From assembly GCF_965363235.1 (NCBI RefSeq), contig NC_134841.1, forward strand, positions 36,237,440 to 36,301,439: a DNA stretch of 64,000 nucleotides, written 5' to 3'. How positions within the stretch are numbered: the stretch's first letter is position 1; every line of letters begins with the position of its first letter. A model generated the notes under the pieces. The model saw only the letters and a program-made list of their open reading frames with translations, was not told the origin of the DNA and made no database searches. This stretch comes from Mytilus galloprovincialis. Taxonomy: Eukaryota; Mollusca; Bivalvia; Mytilida; Mytilidae. The position numbers and the translations under genes are program-made. Positions 47,899 through 60,411 of this stretch are shown here, one piece after another.

Positions 47899-48040
47899 CT
47901 GTAAAAAAAAATGTTTTTTATACTAAATTCTGATTATAGAAAAATATATGCGTGTTCATTTGATTATTCAACTCATAATGTATAACTGTGCGAGACCCTT
48001 TCAGATGGAATGTCGGGACTTTTACAACTAGAATACATTT

Positions 48041-48130
48041 AAGAATTGAATGCTTCTTTTTGTAACTTCATTGGAGTGTAAAAGCTTTGACCGAAGTACA
48101 TTTAGTTACAAAAAGAAGCATTCAATACTT
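48041..48130. mobile_element. MITE with 27-bp arms
   Basis: AAGAATTGAATGCTTCTTTT plus TGTAACT pairs with AGTTACAAAAAGAAGCATTC plus AATACTT, one mismatch. 140 bp upstream of the AMACR start codon, so it may lie in the promoter or in a 5'UTR intron. Confidence 0.75.
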
Positions 48131-48189
48131 ATAATTACATTATAGCTAGGATCATGAAAAACGTTTTTTATCGATTTTTTATTTAATTT

Positions 48190-49060
48190 ACCTGTGCACT
48201 TTATTGTGGGACCTCGTGTCATCATGAATGATAAATTTTATTGTGTAATGCAATAGCTTAAGGAATAACGTGAGATTGCAGTGTAGCCAATCAGAATAAC
48301 GTATTATAATGAAACATACATCTAATGTAATTATTTGTAGGTAGAGTTTGACTACATTTCTCAATTGCATGATTTGGAACAGTTATAGTCTATGTCAGAG
48401 TGTAATACACATGCATTTTATATGTCTCTATATATATATATCTATAATGTCAAACCTGCTGTAGATCTATGTTCAGAGGTTTTGTGTATTTTGTAAATGT
48501 CTCTATGCAGTGCAGAAGTAAAAGATTACTAATCTCATGGCAACACTAAGAATATCAAAATCTGACAATTTTTTTATTGTGTAATTTTTAAACCATACTT
48601 AAAAAATGGCGAGCGGGATTTGGGGCGACACTACTCTGGGGCGAACTGGTCTGGTTAAAACTTTTCTCGATTCATTTGTTTTCTGTAACCTGTGTTTACT
48701 TAAATGTTGTGTGTGTAAATGTGTACATTTTTACTTTGATATGTTTACCTCTGCTCCTCGCAAGCCTCAAATTGTATGCAGAAAGAAAGAGTCTTCTCTT
48801 GAAAATGTCTAACTTTTGGACTTTGTTCATACCAAATACAATATACAAAATCATTATGGTGTAGATGATTATTTCCGGGAAATCTTTTTTTCTTCAAAAG
48901 TAAGATTTTTTCCTTAAATGTTTGTGAAGTATTGTTATTATATGGAGCCACCATTTAACTTGAAGTGGGGACGAGGTTACAGTTTTTAGATTGAGTCATA
49001 TTTGTCGGAGCAAAGCGAAAACAATATTATTTAGTTTTTTAACGCTATCAATCAAACTTC
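48190..49060. other. Intergenic, AMACR upstream, no supported gene
   Basis: A 68-codon frame at 48606-48812 (plus) opens in CGGGATTTGGGGCGACACTA repeat-like DNA and has no recognisable domain. The tract near 48961 (GTGGGGACGAGGTTACAG) is also repeat-like. Confidence 0.3.
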
Positions 49061-49063
49061 TTT

Positions 49064-49200
49064 CATAGGCGGATTTAGGGCCCCCTGCCCCCCTTTTCCG
49101 AAAAAAAAGTTGATTATATAGGGAATCACTGAAACATGACCGGAACGGGCCCCTGTTAATAGGCAGTCAATGGGCCCCCCACTTATGAAAATTTCAAGTT
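49064..49200. mobile_element. Partial MITE of the CAGTGGCGGAT family, inverted
   Basis: AGGCGGATTTAGGGCCCCCT, GATTATATAGGGAATCACTG and CCCCCCACTTATGAAAATTT match 50012-50173 in reverse. One end has decayed. Confidence 0.55.
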
Positions 49201-49849
49201 CTGAATTTAACACTATATATACGGTATGGAGGAAATCTGGATTCAGTTTATTTTTCCCCTCTTCTTGAAAATTACAAAAATAAAATATGACAATGTTACA
49301 TAAATTTCAAATAACTATTCAAAACTGTTTTCTTATTTAGCTACTGGTATATCATTTATTATGTTGCATGTTGACAGTGCCCGCGCATTTTGTTTCTTAG
49401 TACTTTTCAAAAGTAAATATTACATTTCACTCTTAACATTAAGAACAAGCAAAATAAAAGTATTGTATTCTATAGTAAATTAAATATATGTTAATTGGAG
49501 CCGGCAAAATAACATATCAATCCTATTTTGCCAGCCGGCAAAGTAGCATATTTTCTATTTTGACGGTGGCGGCTAAATAATCATTGCCTTAAAATGGAAG
49601 AGGCGGGGTTTTTTTTTAGGGAGAAAGGGTTCATCTTTTTTTGAAAGAAATATGTTGCCAAATATCGAAATGCGTAAATTTCCACAACTTAGTTTAAACT
49701 GAGACTTAATTATATTCTATGATAATTTCGCGAACATATCCATCTTTCATTAAGATAAAAAGCATTATGTGTACATATACATGATATAGATCAGGAGTGT
49801 TCACCGAATATTGTTTACAAGGAAATTAAACTGAATATATTTGTTATAG

Positions 49850-50345
49850 CAGTCATCATATCACTTATCTCTATGTGCATCGGACTACTAACACAAAGGT
49901 TCCTGGTTCGATTCCCGTCTGGGATGAAAATTTCAGGAACTGAATTTTCGGCTCTCCCTTGACACCATTTGCGAGTATGGTCTCGAGGAAACGATGATAG
50001 TCCGTCGGAAGCAGTGGCGGATCCAGAAATTTTCATAAGTGGGGGCCCACTGACTGACCTAAGAGGGGGCCCGCTCCAGTCACGCTTCAATGGTTCCCTA
50101 TATAAGCAACCAAATTTTTTCCCAAAAAGGGGGGGGCCCGGGCCCCCTGGGCCCCCCTCTAAATCCGCCTCTGGGAAGGGGACGATAAATGGCTGACCCG
50201 TGTTAAGAGAGAGCCATATCTCTTGCACGTTAAAGACACCCTTGTAGATTTCGAAAAAGAGCAGGCTAATGCCGCTACAAGGCAGCACTCGCACCCGCAA
50301 AGTGGAAAGGGATTAATATAAGTTGCAAAACTTGTTTCCCAATCC
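49850..50345 (+). mobile_element. tRNA-headed SINE (V-SINE/RUDI-like), interrupted
   Basis: The head has a B box (GGTTCGATTCC, 49905-49915). The body has TGACCCGTGTTAAGAGAGAG, CATATCTCTTGCACGTTAAA, GACACCCTTGTAGATTTCG and CGCTACAAGGCAGCACTCGC. This wording resembles the molluscan V-SINE RUDI as I recall it; the exact family is uncertain. A 162-bp MITE (50012-50173) splits it. Confidence 0.65.
50012..50173. mobile_element. Intact MITE (CAGTGGCGGAT family) nested in the SINE
   Basis: Left CAGTGGCGGATCCAG, right AAATCCGCCTCTG. Flanked by GGAAG on both sides (50007-50011, 50174-50178), a 5-bp target duplication; joining the flanks would restore continuous SINE text. Interior G/C-rich (GGGGGGCCCGGGCCCCC). 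Confidence 0.85.
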
Positions 50346-50666
50346 ACTATAAATAAATATGTTTAAACTAACTGATCTCTAAAAGTTCCGATATTTGACC
50401 AAACAAAATTAAATGCATGAAATAAGTTAAATTTACCACTAAGGTTGGTCAAAACATCCAAAAGATATAGCTTTAATTTCTCGCTTGGTGTGAGCCATTT
50501 GCCAGATTTTTTCATACGTTCTTGTGGTGATTTTTGATACGTCAGACCCTCCGTAGACTGATTGATATCAATATGTCTGTATACTAGTACATTAATTAAA
50601 GTAGGTTATCTAATGTCTGAGAATTGTGGTTATTAAAAGCAATTCACTTTAGTTCAAGAGTCCGAA

Positions 50667-51948
50667 ATGTTAATCCTTCTTCTGTTTGCGCTAATAGGTT
50701 GTAGCTATGGAATACAATTAGACAACACAAATAAAGGCAATACCGAGACTGAAATCCGACTGAAGAATTTGGAGACCTTGGTTTACAGACAATCATCGCT
50801 ACTGAGTGAACAAAGTAATCGTATTCAGAATCTTGAGACAACTGTTGCTTTTCAAAGAAGTGAAATCGAGGAACTAAAAACGAATTTGGATAGTGTCAAA
50901 CATAAACAATCTCGCCATGGAGAAAAAATATCAGTTTTAAAAAAGTTGTTGCAGAAGAAATCACTTGACAATGATTTCCTCAAAGAGAAAACACATCCTG
51001 AAACGCCAAATTATATGGATAAGACAGAAAGCAGAACAATCGAAGAAAATATTCCAGTGAATAGATGTACGTAATCTGTTATTTTTAATTTTGTTTTTGA
51101 TAACCTCTTGTCGTATATTGCTATCAATACAGTCAATAACTATACGATAGACTTTTTAGTATAACCCGACCTGGTACAGGCACGAAAAGTTTTACGTGCG
51201 AACATATACCAACTTTGCCTATACTTTCGACCTTGAAGGTAAAATACGCACTAGAAAATTTGCAGGCAATCTACAATTAGAATGACCAAGCCCTGATGTT
51301 TGCAGTATGCATCATCTACGCGTTAAAAAAATGATGATAGAATAATGTTTCACTTTCAAGTCAGTTGCTTCGCTCGCTCCGCCCCTTCCTAATGAAAATT
51401 AAAAAAATGCGTAGTAAATTACAAGCCAACATTATCTTAAATGAATGTTTCTCAGTATAACTGTCATTACTTAATAAAAAATATACATTTTTTCTTCTTC
51501 AGATCAGCGACTTTTGATTGGAAATCCATCATCTGATCGCCCTCCAGCCTTTTATGCTTACATGAGTAAAAATGAAAACAATCACGGTCCACATCATACA
51601 CTAAAATTTGACATCGTTGTTACAAGTACAGACCGTGCTTACAATCCTTTAACTGGAATATATACAGTAAAAACATCTGGTGTATACGTTTTTACATTTA
51701 ATGTTAGAATGGGGTGCCATTCTTATGGCTCTTTTGAATTGATACAGAACGCAGACGCAAAAGGGTCTGTTTTTCTTGAGACGAGCGATACGTGTGACAC
51801 ACAGCACGCAACAGCAGTTGTTGTTTTAGATACAAAGCAAGGTGATGTAATATATGTGCGAACACACTCATCTTACGGGGGATCTGGTGATATTGGAAGT
51901 GATGATAGAGGAAGAACCACATTTTCAGGGTGGCTTATTTCACACTAA
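50667..51948 (+). CDS. Secreted coiled-coil C1q-domain protein
   Basis: Exons 50667-51066 and 51503-51948 (donor GTACGT, acceptor TTCTTCAG); 281 aa. A signal peptide (MLILLLFALIGCSYG) is followed by a heptad-rich coiled coil (about 26-100, for example EIRLKNLETLVYRQ and RIQNLETTVAFQRSEIEEL), a short polar linker, and a C-terminal C1q domain (about 143-281). In the C1q domain AFYAYMS, LKFDIVVTSTDRAYNPLTG, IYTVKTSGVYVFTFNV and the closing TFSGWLISH follow the family pattern. No collagen repeat, as usual for bivalve C1q-domain proteins, which bind microbial glycans as trimers. Specific ligand unknown. The gene looks intact. Confidence 0.93.
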
Positions 51949-51960
51949 TAAAGTAATAAA
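51947..51960 (+). terminator. Poly(A) signals at the C1q gene stop
   Basis: AATAAA at 51947-51952 overlaps the TAA stop and another is at 51955-51960. A third at 52092-52097 is better placed for a normal 3'UTR. Which is used cannot be told. Confidence 0.5.
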
Positions 51961-52114
51961 TTATCTTGTGTCAAACTAAATCTTTTCAATTTATCATTTT
52001 GTATATGAACTTTTTAAAAGCATTTCAAGTATTCTGTTGACATTATCTAATGAATATTCATAAGATGGATTTTTCTGGCAAGACTGCATTAATAAAGACC
52101 TAACAAAAAAATCC

Positions 52115-53335
52115 ACACATTAATTGTTAAACAATAATTGACCAATTTGTTTGTCGTTCATTGGCAAACAATGGGCATTCAAGCATGCAGAAAATTTTAT
52201 TTTACTTCCACTTTATGTATTGTAATATTTCAAAAAACTGCTGACACAGAGACATGTCTCGCCAATCGGCAGGACATTCCAAGGCGGACAATCTAATGGA
52301 CAGCAGCATTGCTGATTAAATCAAAGTTTCTGGACCATAACAAAGAGATTTACTAATATAATGAACTTCATAGAAAATACCATATTTAATCATAAGCCGG
52401 TAGTTCCTATCAAACGTACTTCAGAAGAAAACTTAGCATTGAAAATTGGTTATTAATTGACTGTCACTGTACCATGACCTAGGGTGGCAGGGTCTCGAAA
52501 TAGTCGACAAACTGTTATGTACCCTGATACAACTTTAAAGAATGTATCATTGATCTATCACATGATCTATCTGACTTATGCAGAAAACTTAACAGTTGTT
52601 GGCACCACCAGCGGAAAAGCAACACATATTTCTCGACTTCCGCGACAAAAGCCACATGTGAGACAAAAACTGCAAAATTGATAGTTAGATTTCTCCGAAA
52701 ATTCACAGGAGACAGACCTTGGCCTCTTGATAAAAAATTCGTCTTCTCTATACTTTATGTTCCTAACATAGCAACACTTCTACCAATAAACAACTAAAAC
52801 ACAAACGTATGCTGCTTGTGTATTTTCTGAGCTGCCGGTTTTATTAAACAAATATGTACAAACATGTCACATCAATACGTACATTAAAAATTGTGGCAAT
52901 CATAATGCCTTCTAATACCTTCTACTAATATCTAATTGTTTCGTGGCCGTCCAGGAAAAACTGAAAAACTACTTTTAGAAACCTGTGTCCTTTTGCCAAT
53001 GCCAAGCGAAACCCCAAGTGTTGGACCGCACTTAATATAAGAATGTTCAAAAAACATTTAAGAAAACATTTAAATGCAAATAATCTGCTATCAGTCAAAA
53101 GACTGCGGCTAAATGAAAATAATTTGAAGACCGAAATGAGTCTGAAATAACCAAATCCGATTACGTTTGTATACCCATACCACCTATATATATAAAAGAG
53201 TTTTAACTTTAATGCTAATTTGAACATACTTATATACTTAATATTTAAAAAAAAAAACGTTTCTAAACGTACATGTTAGAAAATTTGATGTTCACTCAAG
53301 TATTTAAAGGCAGAGCTAGAAATGACCATATATAC
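52115..53335. other. Intergenic, nothing recognised
   Basis: AT-rich DNA with short frames only (for example 52515-52706 and 52925-53227 minus), without domains or splice-consistent chains. Confidence 0.3.
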
Positions 53336-53480
53336 ACCTATCATTTAATACAATACAATATACAATACAATATTTTTTTATTTTCCAAATTAAAGGGCCC
53401 ATTAAGAGCATACCATTAATTACAACATGACATAAACATTACAGAGTGATTAAAGAAACATAAAATAATAATTTAACACA
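53336..53480 (-). mobile_element. LINE 3' tail with TATTGTATTG microsatellite
   Basis: Reading minus: ATGGTATGCTCTTAATGGGC, CCTTTAATTTGGAAAATAAA and then ATATTGTATTGTA repeats. This is a typical end of CR1/L2-like LINEs. It may belong to the same LINE as 54940-55400. Confidence 0.5.
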
Positions 53481-54584
53481 ATAACTTTTCCCGCCAAAAA
53501 AAATCATACGCCTTCGAACTACTACGTGAGAAGACAATTAATTCCCGTTACACTACGTGCCACGGAAATTAGGAAGACCACAAAATCTTTGAAATTTACT
53601 AAAAGATTGACTTATCAGGATAAATGACTCCGAATTGGATTGTCCTATTTTTCTGAAAATCCTACAATTTCTGACCTGCTGATCATTCATGAAATGAAGG
53701 AACAGACATAAGTCAAGGCAAAATGCTATTTTTCCTTAAATTGATGGACTATCCCAACACTTAATTTCTAAACAAAACAGTCTTTTTCTACTCTCACTTC
53801 GTAAATTTCACAGTTCACTTTTAAAATTTGGAAAGTTTGACCTGGTATTCCAGTGATGCAGTGGAAGATGTACCAACCCACAGGAGGAACATTGCAGGTT
53901 TGAATCGTAAAGCCCAGAGGTACAAAAATAATTTCCTATATTAAAGGTGACTTTACTTAACTTTATTTATAGTCCCTAGTGTTGACAGTGGGTTACTTGC
54001 CATTAATTTTTATACCCCTTCCAAATTTATTTCTCCATGTTTAATGCCTCAAATTGCAAGTAGGGGGGTGAAATTACACTGTAAAAAAATTTGGGTACAG
54101 AATTTTAAAGGAAAGTAGTGATTTGGTCCAGCTGAAAAAGGTTTAAAATTAGCACTTCGGAAGCTGTCAAAAGATTTCAAGACGCCCTAAACATAAAATT
54201 GTCCATATTTTGAGTTAGAGACGATGAAGTTTTCTATAATTTTGATATAATTTGTCCCAAAAGTAGTACAACACACTGTAAAAGTTTCTTTGAGAAAGCG
54301 CAGGTGGGATTTTTTTTATTTTCATTTATGTTCTAAAAGAAATGCACTACGAAATAATTGTGGTCTCGGACCAGTTTTTGGCATTTTAATGATGTTCGCT
54401 ATTCCTGTTTTTGAATTTTTGTCAGATATTCTGTATCCTCTAGTTTTACCCATGTACTAGTGCCAATAAAAAATTTGTCCGCTAACCCTTTTCATAATTT
54501 TATGAAATTAAGTTTAAAAAGCCATTTTATTTTAAATCTTATATAATACCTGTTTTTTGGTTTGTTTTTATTTTTATAATTTGG

Positions 54585-54640
54585 ATGTAGAGTTGTCTCA
54601 TTGACACTCATACGACATCTTCCTATATCTATATAATATA
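54585..54640 (+). repeat. Dispersed repeat family A, 3' fragment
   Basis: GATGTAGAGTTGTCTCATTG plus CATCTTCCTATATCTAT, matching the end of 7603-7973. A short inverted piece (GATATGTGGTATGATGGCCA) follows at 54720-54765. Confidence 0.5.
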
Positions 54641-54939
54641 GAAAAGAAATATCAGTTCTATAAGAATGAACACATGGATAAAAATTGTATGACTTCTGCC
54701 CTCAATTCTTTTATTATAAGGATATGTGGTATGATGGCCAATGAGACAATTGTCCAACAAAGATCAAATATAGTTGATAACATCATGTAAGCAATTATAA
54801 TGACTGCTTTATAAAAGAGCAAATGTTTTAACATGTTACAAGATATAGGGGTTTAGCACTTTTTGTTCTTGGTTAAGAGTCATACAATTGTGAGAAGGTA
54901 AACAATTTTCAAATAGATTATCCTTATTTTTTTTTTAAC

Positions 54940-55400
54940 TTTTACATTCAAGGAGAAAGTGTTTTTCATCCTCCAACAAGTGACACAGTTTACATAGTCT
55001 TTCCTTTCTAGGAATTTTGTAATAGCTACTCTTTTCTATTTTTAAATTATGGTAATAAATTCTCAACTTAGTGAAGCATTATCTTATGGAAAATCCATTG
55101 CATAGAAGCTAAATAAAATTCACTATCCAAGCTAGGCCATGCAGTTTTGAATTTTTACAAAGTAACATTGTGATAATTACTATTTATTCTTTTTTCAAAA
55201 ATGTTTTTATATTTTTCTTTAAATTCTTAAATAGTAAAGGGTTTAATGAACATATGCCATAATAGTCCCTAAAATTTACAGGAATACAGCTGTTTTGAAT
55301 ATAAATGTCCCTCTTTAAGTTATGAATTTGATTTAATCTGATTTATATTTTCAGAATTCAGTCTTGCTAGGTAAGATAGGGGCAATGAAAATTAAATGTT
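54940..55400 (-). mobile_element. LINE fragment, C-terminal zinc-knuckle region
   Basis: Minus-strand frame at 54940-55070 reads KLRIYYHNLKIEKSSYYKI then PRKERLCKLCHLLEDEKHFL and LEC. This is the C-x2-C…H…C tail found at the end of several LINE ORF2 families. Upstream remains (LDSEFYLASMQWIF) are in a different frame. Decayed. Confidence 0.7.
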
Positions 55401-55480
55401 TACTTCCTAGCTCCACTATACGCGGACTGCTATATTTGAAGCGGGGTTTTTTGCCAAGCAGAAAATAACAAAAATAAATG

Positions 55481-55703
55481 AGGCCCCTCATGGGGGGTCC
55501 TAGTAATCACATAATCACCATTTTTTTGCCAATATAATCACATAATCATTAAATATTTGCTTATCTTTAGTAATCAAATAATCATAAACTAAAAATACAG
55601 TCCTAGGTAATCAAATAATCATGAAATATTTGGCTTAATAATCAAATAATCATTAAAAAAACGGCCAAGTAATCACATAATCAAAAACCCCATGAGGGCC
55701 CTC
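55481..55703. mobile_element. MITE with internal AATCAAATAATCAT array
   Basis: Ends AGGCCCCTCATGGGG and CCCCATGAGGGCCCT are inverted. The interior is a degenerate array of TAATCAMATAATCAT words. ATAAATG on both sides may be a target duplication. 55710-56500 shows nothing I can name. Confidence 0.65.
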
Positions 55704-56499
55704 ATAAATGTTAACTTGTTCAATGGAGTTATAATTATTACAGTTATATCAATGAAAATTAAATTTGATTAATTTTTTTTTTTTTTTTGTGTATTTCAGT
55801 GATGATCAGCTCCTCACTATTAAAGCACTGTATACATATCTTGTTAAATAGCTATCCGATCTATAACGATTATTTAAAACTGGTATGAATTAATGTATTT
55901 AAAAAATTTCCGTTTGGATGATTTTATGTATTCTACCCAAGAGTTATTTATAGTAATGGCACTCAAGTAGAACATGTAGAAACGAAACTTTAATATGGAA
56001 AATGCAACGTGGATTTTTTTAACGAAGACTCTCCGGATCACTTTATAAGGTAAAAAGTTAACCTCTAAGGATAATCATGCAAAATTGACAATAGATTGCA
56101 TAGTAATGTACTCATTTCAATCAATTCTGATCATTTTCAATCCACCATTATTGACCATTACTTTTGTAGACACAATTGGCAATCGATCACTGGACTTATG
56201 CGACCGTTTTTGATGAACATGTTTCAGAAAGTGAATTTAAACGGAAGACTACTTTTGTCTCACGCTCTGATTTGTGTAAAAAAATGGCACAGGTACTAGA
56301 CCATAGGAGACTGGAACCTTTTCTTTTCTTTGTTTATAAATCGGTATTCATTCTGTTGGTACAGAATAACAATGTAATCCTATGTAGGCTCCGCCCATAG
56401 GCCGGATGACTGACAACACAAAACAGTTTAAATGAAAATTTTAATCACCAAAGTGTGGTCATCATGAGTAGGACATACGTATCACAGACACTAACACGT

Positions 56500-56910
56500 C
56501 ACAGACAATACGAATTGAAACATACATCACACAGAGACACGTCACAGACAATACGAATTGAAACATACATCACACAGAGACACGTCACAAATCATATGAT
56601 TTAAAACATACGTCAAAGACAGACATGTCAAACAATATGATTTAAACCATACATCACACACAGACACGTCACATACAATATGATTTCAGTGGCGGATTCA
56701 GAATTTCTTTAGGGGGCATTGACTAACCTAAAGGGGGTCCGATCCAGTCATGCTTCAGTGATTCCCCAAATTTTCCCCATGAAAGGGGTACTGCCCCCCC
56801 TCCCCTGGATCCGCATATGGATTTGAAACATACATCACACACAGACACGTCACAAACAATATGAATTGAAACATACATCACACACAAACAATATGATTAA
56901 AATCTATTGT
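56500..56910. repeat. Minisatellite, about 43-bp unit
   Basis: Five to six units of CACGTCACAGACAATACGAA plus TTGAAACATACATCACACAG. The first units are nearly identical and later ones diverge. A 133-bp MITE (56687-56819) splits one unit. Confidence 0.85.
56687..56819. mobile_element. MITE (CAGTGGCGGAT family) inserted in the minisatellite
   Basis: Left CAGTGGCGGATTCAG, right CTGGATCCGCATATG, flanked by GATTT on both sides (56682-56686, 56820-56824). The minisatellite unit resumes exactly after the duplication. Confidence 0.8.
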
Positions 56911-59085
56911 GAGTGTGTCCTTCGACAATCTGTAAGAGACTGAGTGAACATGTGAATGGTGAAATTTCAATAGTTTTTTTATTTTCAAATATATCAAATA
57001 TTTTATACTTTCAGCCAATTCAGGATTGAAAAATGTTCTTTAATCTGTTTGAAATTACAGTTTTTATAGTAACAAAAATATTCATTGAAACTACAGGGGT
57101 GTCAAAAGATCTAAAATTTAATACTAGAGTACTCGGTCATGATACTCGAGAGTACTCGAATAAAATCTTTGAAGTATTGTGAATTAAAAGTCAATTTTTG
57201 TTATTTCATGCCTTTCATAAACCAAATGATAATATGACGACATCGCTTCACATCTTAACGAAAGTCGCGTATATTTGCAGATCTCAAACTGTAGGTCTAC
57301 AACAGGTCTACCGTCAACATATAACTTGATCCTTGGTTATGTGAACCGCTCCTTCTTCTTTTTTTGTCAATTGAACAAGATCTAGAATAACTGACCACCG
57401 TTTCTAAGAATAAATTTTCATGATAGCAGTTATTTTTGTTTGTTCATGTAATAAATCAAAAACCTGCCAATAAAGGCATTCGACATGTTAAAGTAAAGTT
57501 CGTATTAATAGCCAATCTGTATCATCTGTTCCCATGGAGGTAGTAATTTTGATATTACGACTTGTCCCATAATTTGTCAACGAAGTATTTAATTTCAAAT
57601 TTATTTTATACAAAACGATATCTAATTATAAATAAAAGAATAATACAGTTTTTTACAAACATTTATCACATTATATGTACATCTCATTCCAATCACGTGT
57701 ACAAAAAACTCATGATTAGCAATTAAAGGTAAGTTTACAGCTAATGAGTTATTGATCCACGAAAGTTTACGTACAAAAACTTTTACAAAAGTTTGAAACA
57801 TACTTATTGGATCTATTTAATATTTATTATCAGAATAGAATCGTGTTTCATTAATAAAAGAAGGAGGTATGCACTTTCATATGCTAATTAAGGTGAGTTG
57901 TGGTATGTGAAACTTTAAATGTCGATGGTCAGTTGAGGTCACTTTGTCCGTTTTTATTGGGTCATTTTAATCACTCGTATGTCCTGGGACTATTATATAT
58001 AGTCCCAGTGTATGTCCGAGTAGGGAAATCTAGTTGTTCTTTAAAAATATTCTTTTCGATTGTATTCAATATGAATGCAGACATTTTGATGTATTCACAA
58101 TCTATCATTTATATTCTGATGTCCATTTGAGGCTTAATACTCCGCTACTGTGATAGTCCAGATATGCCGTCTGATATGGGTATTTTTCGATTTTGACTTT
58201 TTATTGAATTCCACGATCATTGACAGTAAGGCGTCAAAGCCAAAAAAAAAAACATAACATAGCCTGTCTTGACATCATATTTCATTAAATTACTACTGTA
58301 TCTGACTGATAATATAGCCACCTGAATAGTTTTTCTGTCATTAAACTAGAAAAAATTAATCATAAGGAGGATTTTTTGTACAATCTGTATTTGTTGTTTT
58401 TTTAGCATTTGGGGGGAGGGGACACAATAGTTATAATGAGATAAATTAGATTAAATTTTAACCTACATACATGTTATTTCAAGATTGTGTCTCATAAGTC
58501 AATTCTATGGCTGTAGATTGAATGTCTTCACTGGTGGTATATATTGTGTATTTTACTCTGTCAATCAATACGAGACACTTTAATAAAATAAATTTATTAT
58601 TTATATTATTATAATTATTAATAATCCTTACTTTATATTCAAGTGTAATGATTAATGTTAACTTTGATTCCATCCCACGAAGAGATTAGATTGCTTTGAC
58701 CTTTGCATCACTGTATTGTGAGGCAAGCATTGACGGTTGGGTTTTACAGGTTTTGCTTTCAGTGCTCATTTTAGTATTGCCTTTTCTTCATTGTTTTGCT
58801 TTTGCTTAACATATTATATTATTTAGTTTCTTTCGTTTAGAATCATTATCTAGTTTTGTACGTAATATATTTTCAAGACATATTTTCATAATTGACAAGT
58901 GTGGACACAAATTAGTGTGGGCAGTATGTATGAATGTCAGTTGACAATTTACGATTTTTTTTAACGATTTATTAGAAAACACACATGCACATATAAATGT
59001 GTAATATGTGGTCAAATATGTAATGCAATTTATGTAAATAACATGACATAAGAATAATTTAACATGATTTAATCAATAAACATAG
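56911..59085. other. Intergenic, no supported gene
   Basis: AT-rich. Contains a stretch reiterating GAGTACTCG (57125-57165) and a small palindrome CTGGGACTATTATATATAGTCCCAG-type at about 57983-58008. Frames at 57900-58130 and 58806-59015 are not recognisable. Confidence 0.3.
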
Positions 59086-59089
59086 GTCA

Positions 59090-59748
59090 GCTCTTTAGCA
59101 TTAAATAGTGTGAAAGATTTGATGAATAAGGATAGCTTTTTGTATAAGTTCAGTATTACAATAAGACGGTAAACCTTCAAACTTGATAATGCTCGAATGA
59201 TCTGTGTAGTACATAGGTATGTACTTGTTTCTTAATGACACAATATTTTCAATTTCACTATTGAGCAAACCCATTTGAAGTTTGGTAAAATAGAACTTAA
59301 TCGAGTCTGGTTCTCGGATATAATATTCAGTTCATTTGCAAAAATATTCAGTCTAGTACTCATTATGGACGGAAAAGTTTCCCAAGGCAACTGATGAGAG
59401 TAATTGCTCTATAGCTAGGATCAAATTGGCATCACTTGTTTTTGAAAACTTGTTTAATAATTACCAGAAGTCCAATTTCCAGGTATTATACCTGTATTCA
59501 AAATGATATTGAACAATTTACAATAAATAGATACTAGACTAGGAGGCGAATATTTCAAACATTCGTTCAATATTTTGTCCAAGCCCGGTGCTTTATTATT
59601 TTTTAAATATTCGAAGGCTTTCAGTACAGTTATGACTCCGTTCAAGATCTCTACACAAATTTGGTTATTGCAAACAGCATTTATATCAAAGTCCTCCTAC
59701 TCCTCATCATCACCGACATAGTCACCTGACCATCCTTTAATTTAATTT
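59090..59748 (-). mobile_element. LINE fragment: reverse transcriptase N-terminal part
   Basis: Minus-strand frame 59454-59645 has VLKAFEYLKNNKAPGLDKIL, NECLKYSPPSLVSIYCKLFN and GIIPGNWTSGNY, the classic start of LINE RT (…KNNKAPGPDGI…). Downstream remains (LPWETFPSIMSTRLNIFANE, LNIISENQTR) follow in broken frames. Together with 60850-61130 it forms one LINE interrupted by about 1.1 kb of other repeats. Confidence 0.8.
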
Positions 59749-59807
59749 AAAAGTCTATAAAAACGACCAACCAGCAAATTTACTATGTACCGGATCGTCT
59801 AGAATAG
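59749..59807. repeat. 59-bp direct repeat, copy 1
   Basis: Identical to 60470-60528. Starts AAAAGTCTATAAAAACGACC and ends CGGATCGTCTAGAATAG. The SINE copy 59808-60060 follows directly. Confidence 0.85.
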
Positions 59808-60060
59808 AGCGCTGGACATGAGGCTAAGCGATTGGTGCTGTAGTGTATCAAAGGTGTGAGTTCGAATCCCGCTGAGGGACGGACAAAAATTTGTCAGTAT
59901 AAAATCTAACTCTAACACTGTTTGGTGTAATTTTCAGACTTATATAAATATTTGCATTAACCTTGTATCTATATCACTCTTAGATCCAGTGGACATGTAT
60001 ATTGTATGGTTTGTCACTTGTTTAGACTTGTTTGTAAAATATACTTATTTCTAGCGACTG
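59808..60060 (+). mobile_element. tRNA-derived SINE, 5'-truncated copy
   Basis: Shares AGCGCTGGACATGAGGCTAA, a B box (GTTCGAATCCC) and the CTGTTTGGTGTAATTTTCAG tail with 60260-60414 but lacks the A box. Confidence 0.65.
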
Positions 60061-60259
60061 TATAATGAAATGAATCATGATCCTATATGATATATAAAAA
60101 TTGTTGAGTTAGATTGCTGACAAATGATAAATACATTGTGTATGAAAATAATAATATAACATCTACACACGCTTAAAAAACACGTGTCTCATGTCTATCT
60201 CTAGATTCACCTTCCGTGACAAGGTAACACTACGACTATTGAAGTTATATTTTTATATA

Positions 60260-60411
60260 GCGGATGTGGTCGAGTGGTCTAGAGCGCTGGACATGAGGCT
60301 AAGCGATTGGTGCTGTAGTGTATCAAAGGTGTGAGTTCGAATCCCGCTGAGGGACGGACAAAAATTTGTCAGTATAAAATCTAACTCTAACACTGTTTGG
60401 TGTAATTTTCA

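Noticed and set aside
48606-48812. 68-aa frame MASGIWGDTTLGRTGLV as a small gene upstream of AMACR
   Set aside because: It begins in repeat-like CGGGATTTGGGGCGAC text and shows no domain. A divergent promoter cannot be shown.
49815-50347. Minus-strand 161-aa and 62-aa frames
   Set aside because: They cross the SINE and its nested MITE; the glycine/proline-rich part is the G/C-rich MITE core.
55481-55703. CRISPR-like array from the regular AATCAAATAATCAT words
   Set aside because: Eukaryotic context, degenerate short units without unique spacers, and enclosed by MITE inverted ends.
60260-60352. Functional tRNA gene
   Set aside because: A and B boxes are present but the arms do not pair well, and the same sequence recurs with a shared 3' tail at 59808, which is SINE behaviour.
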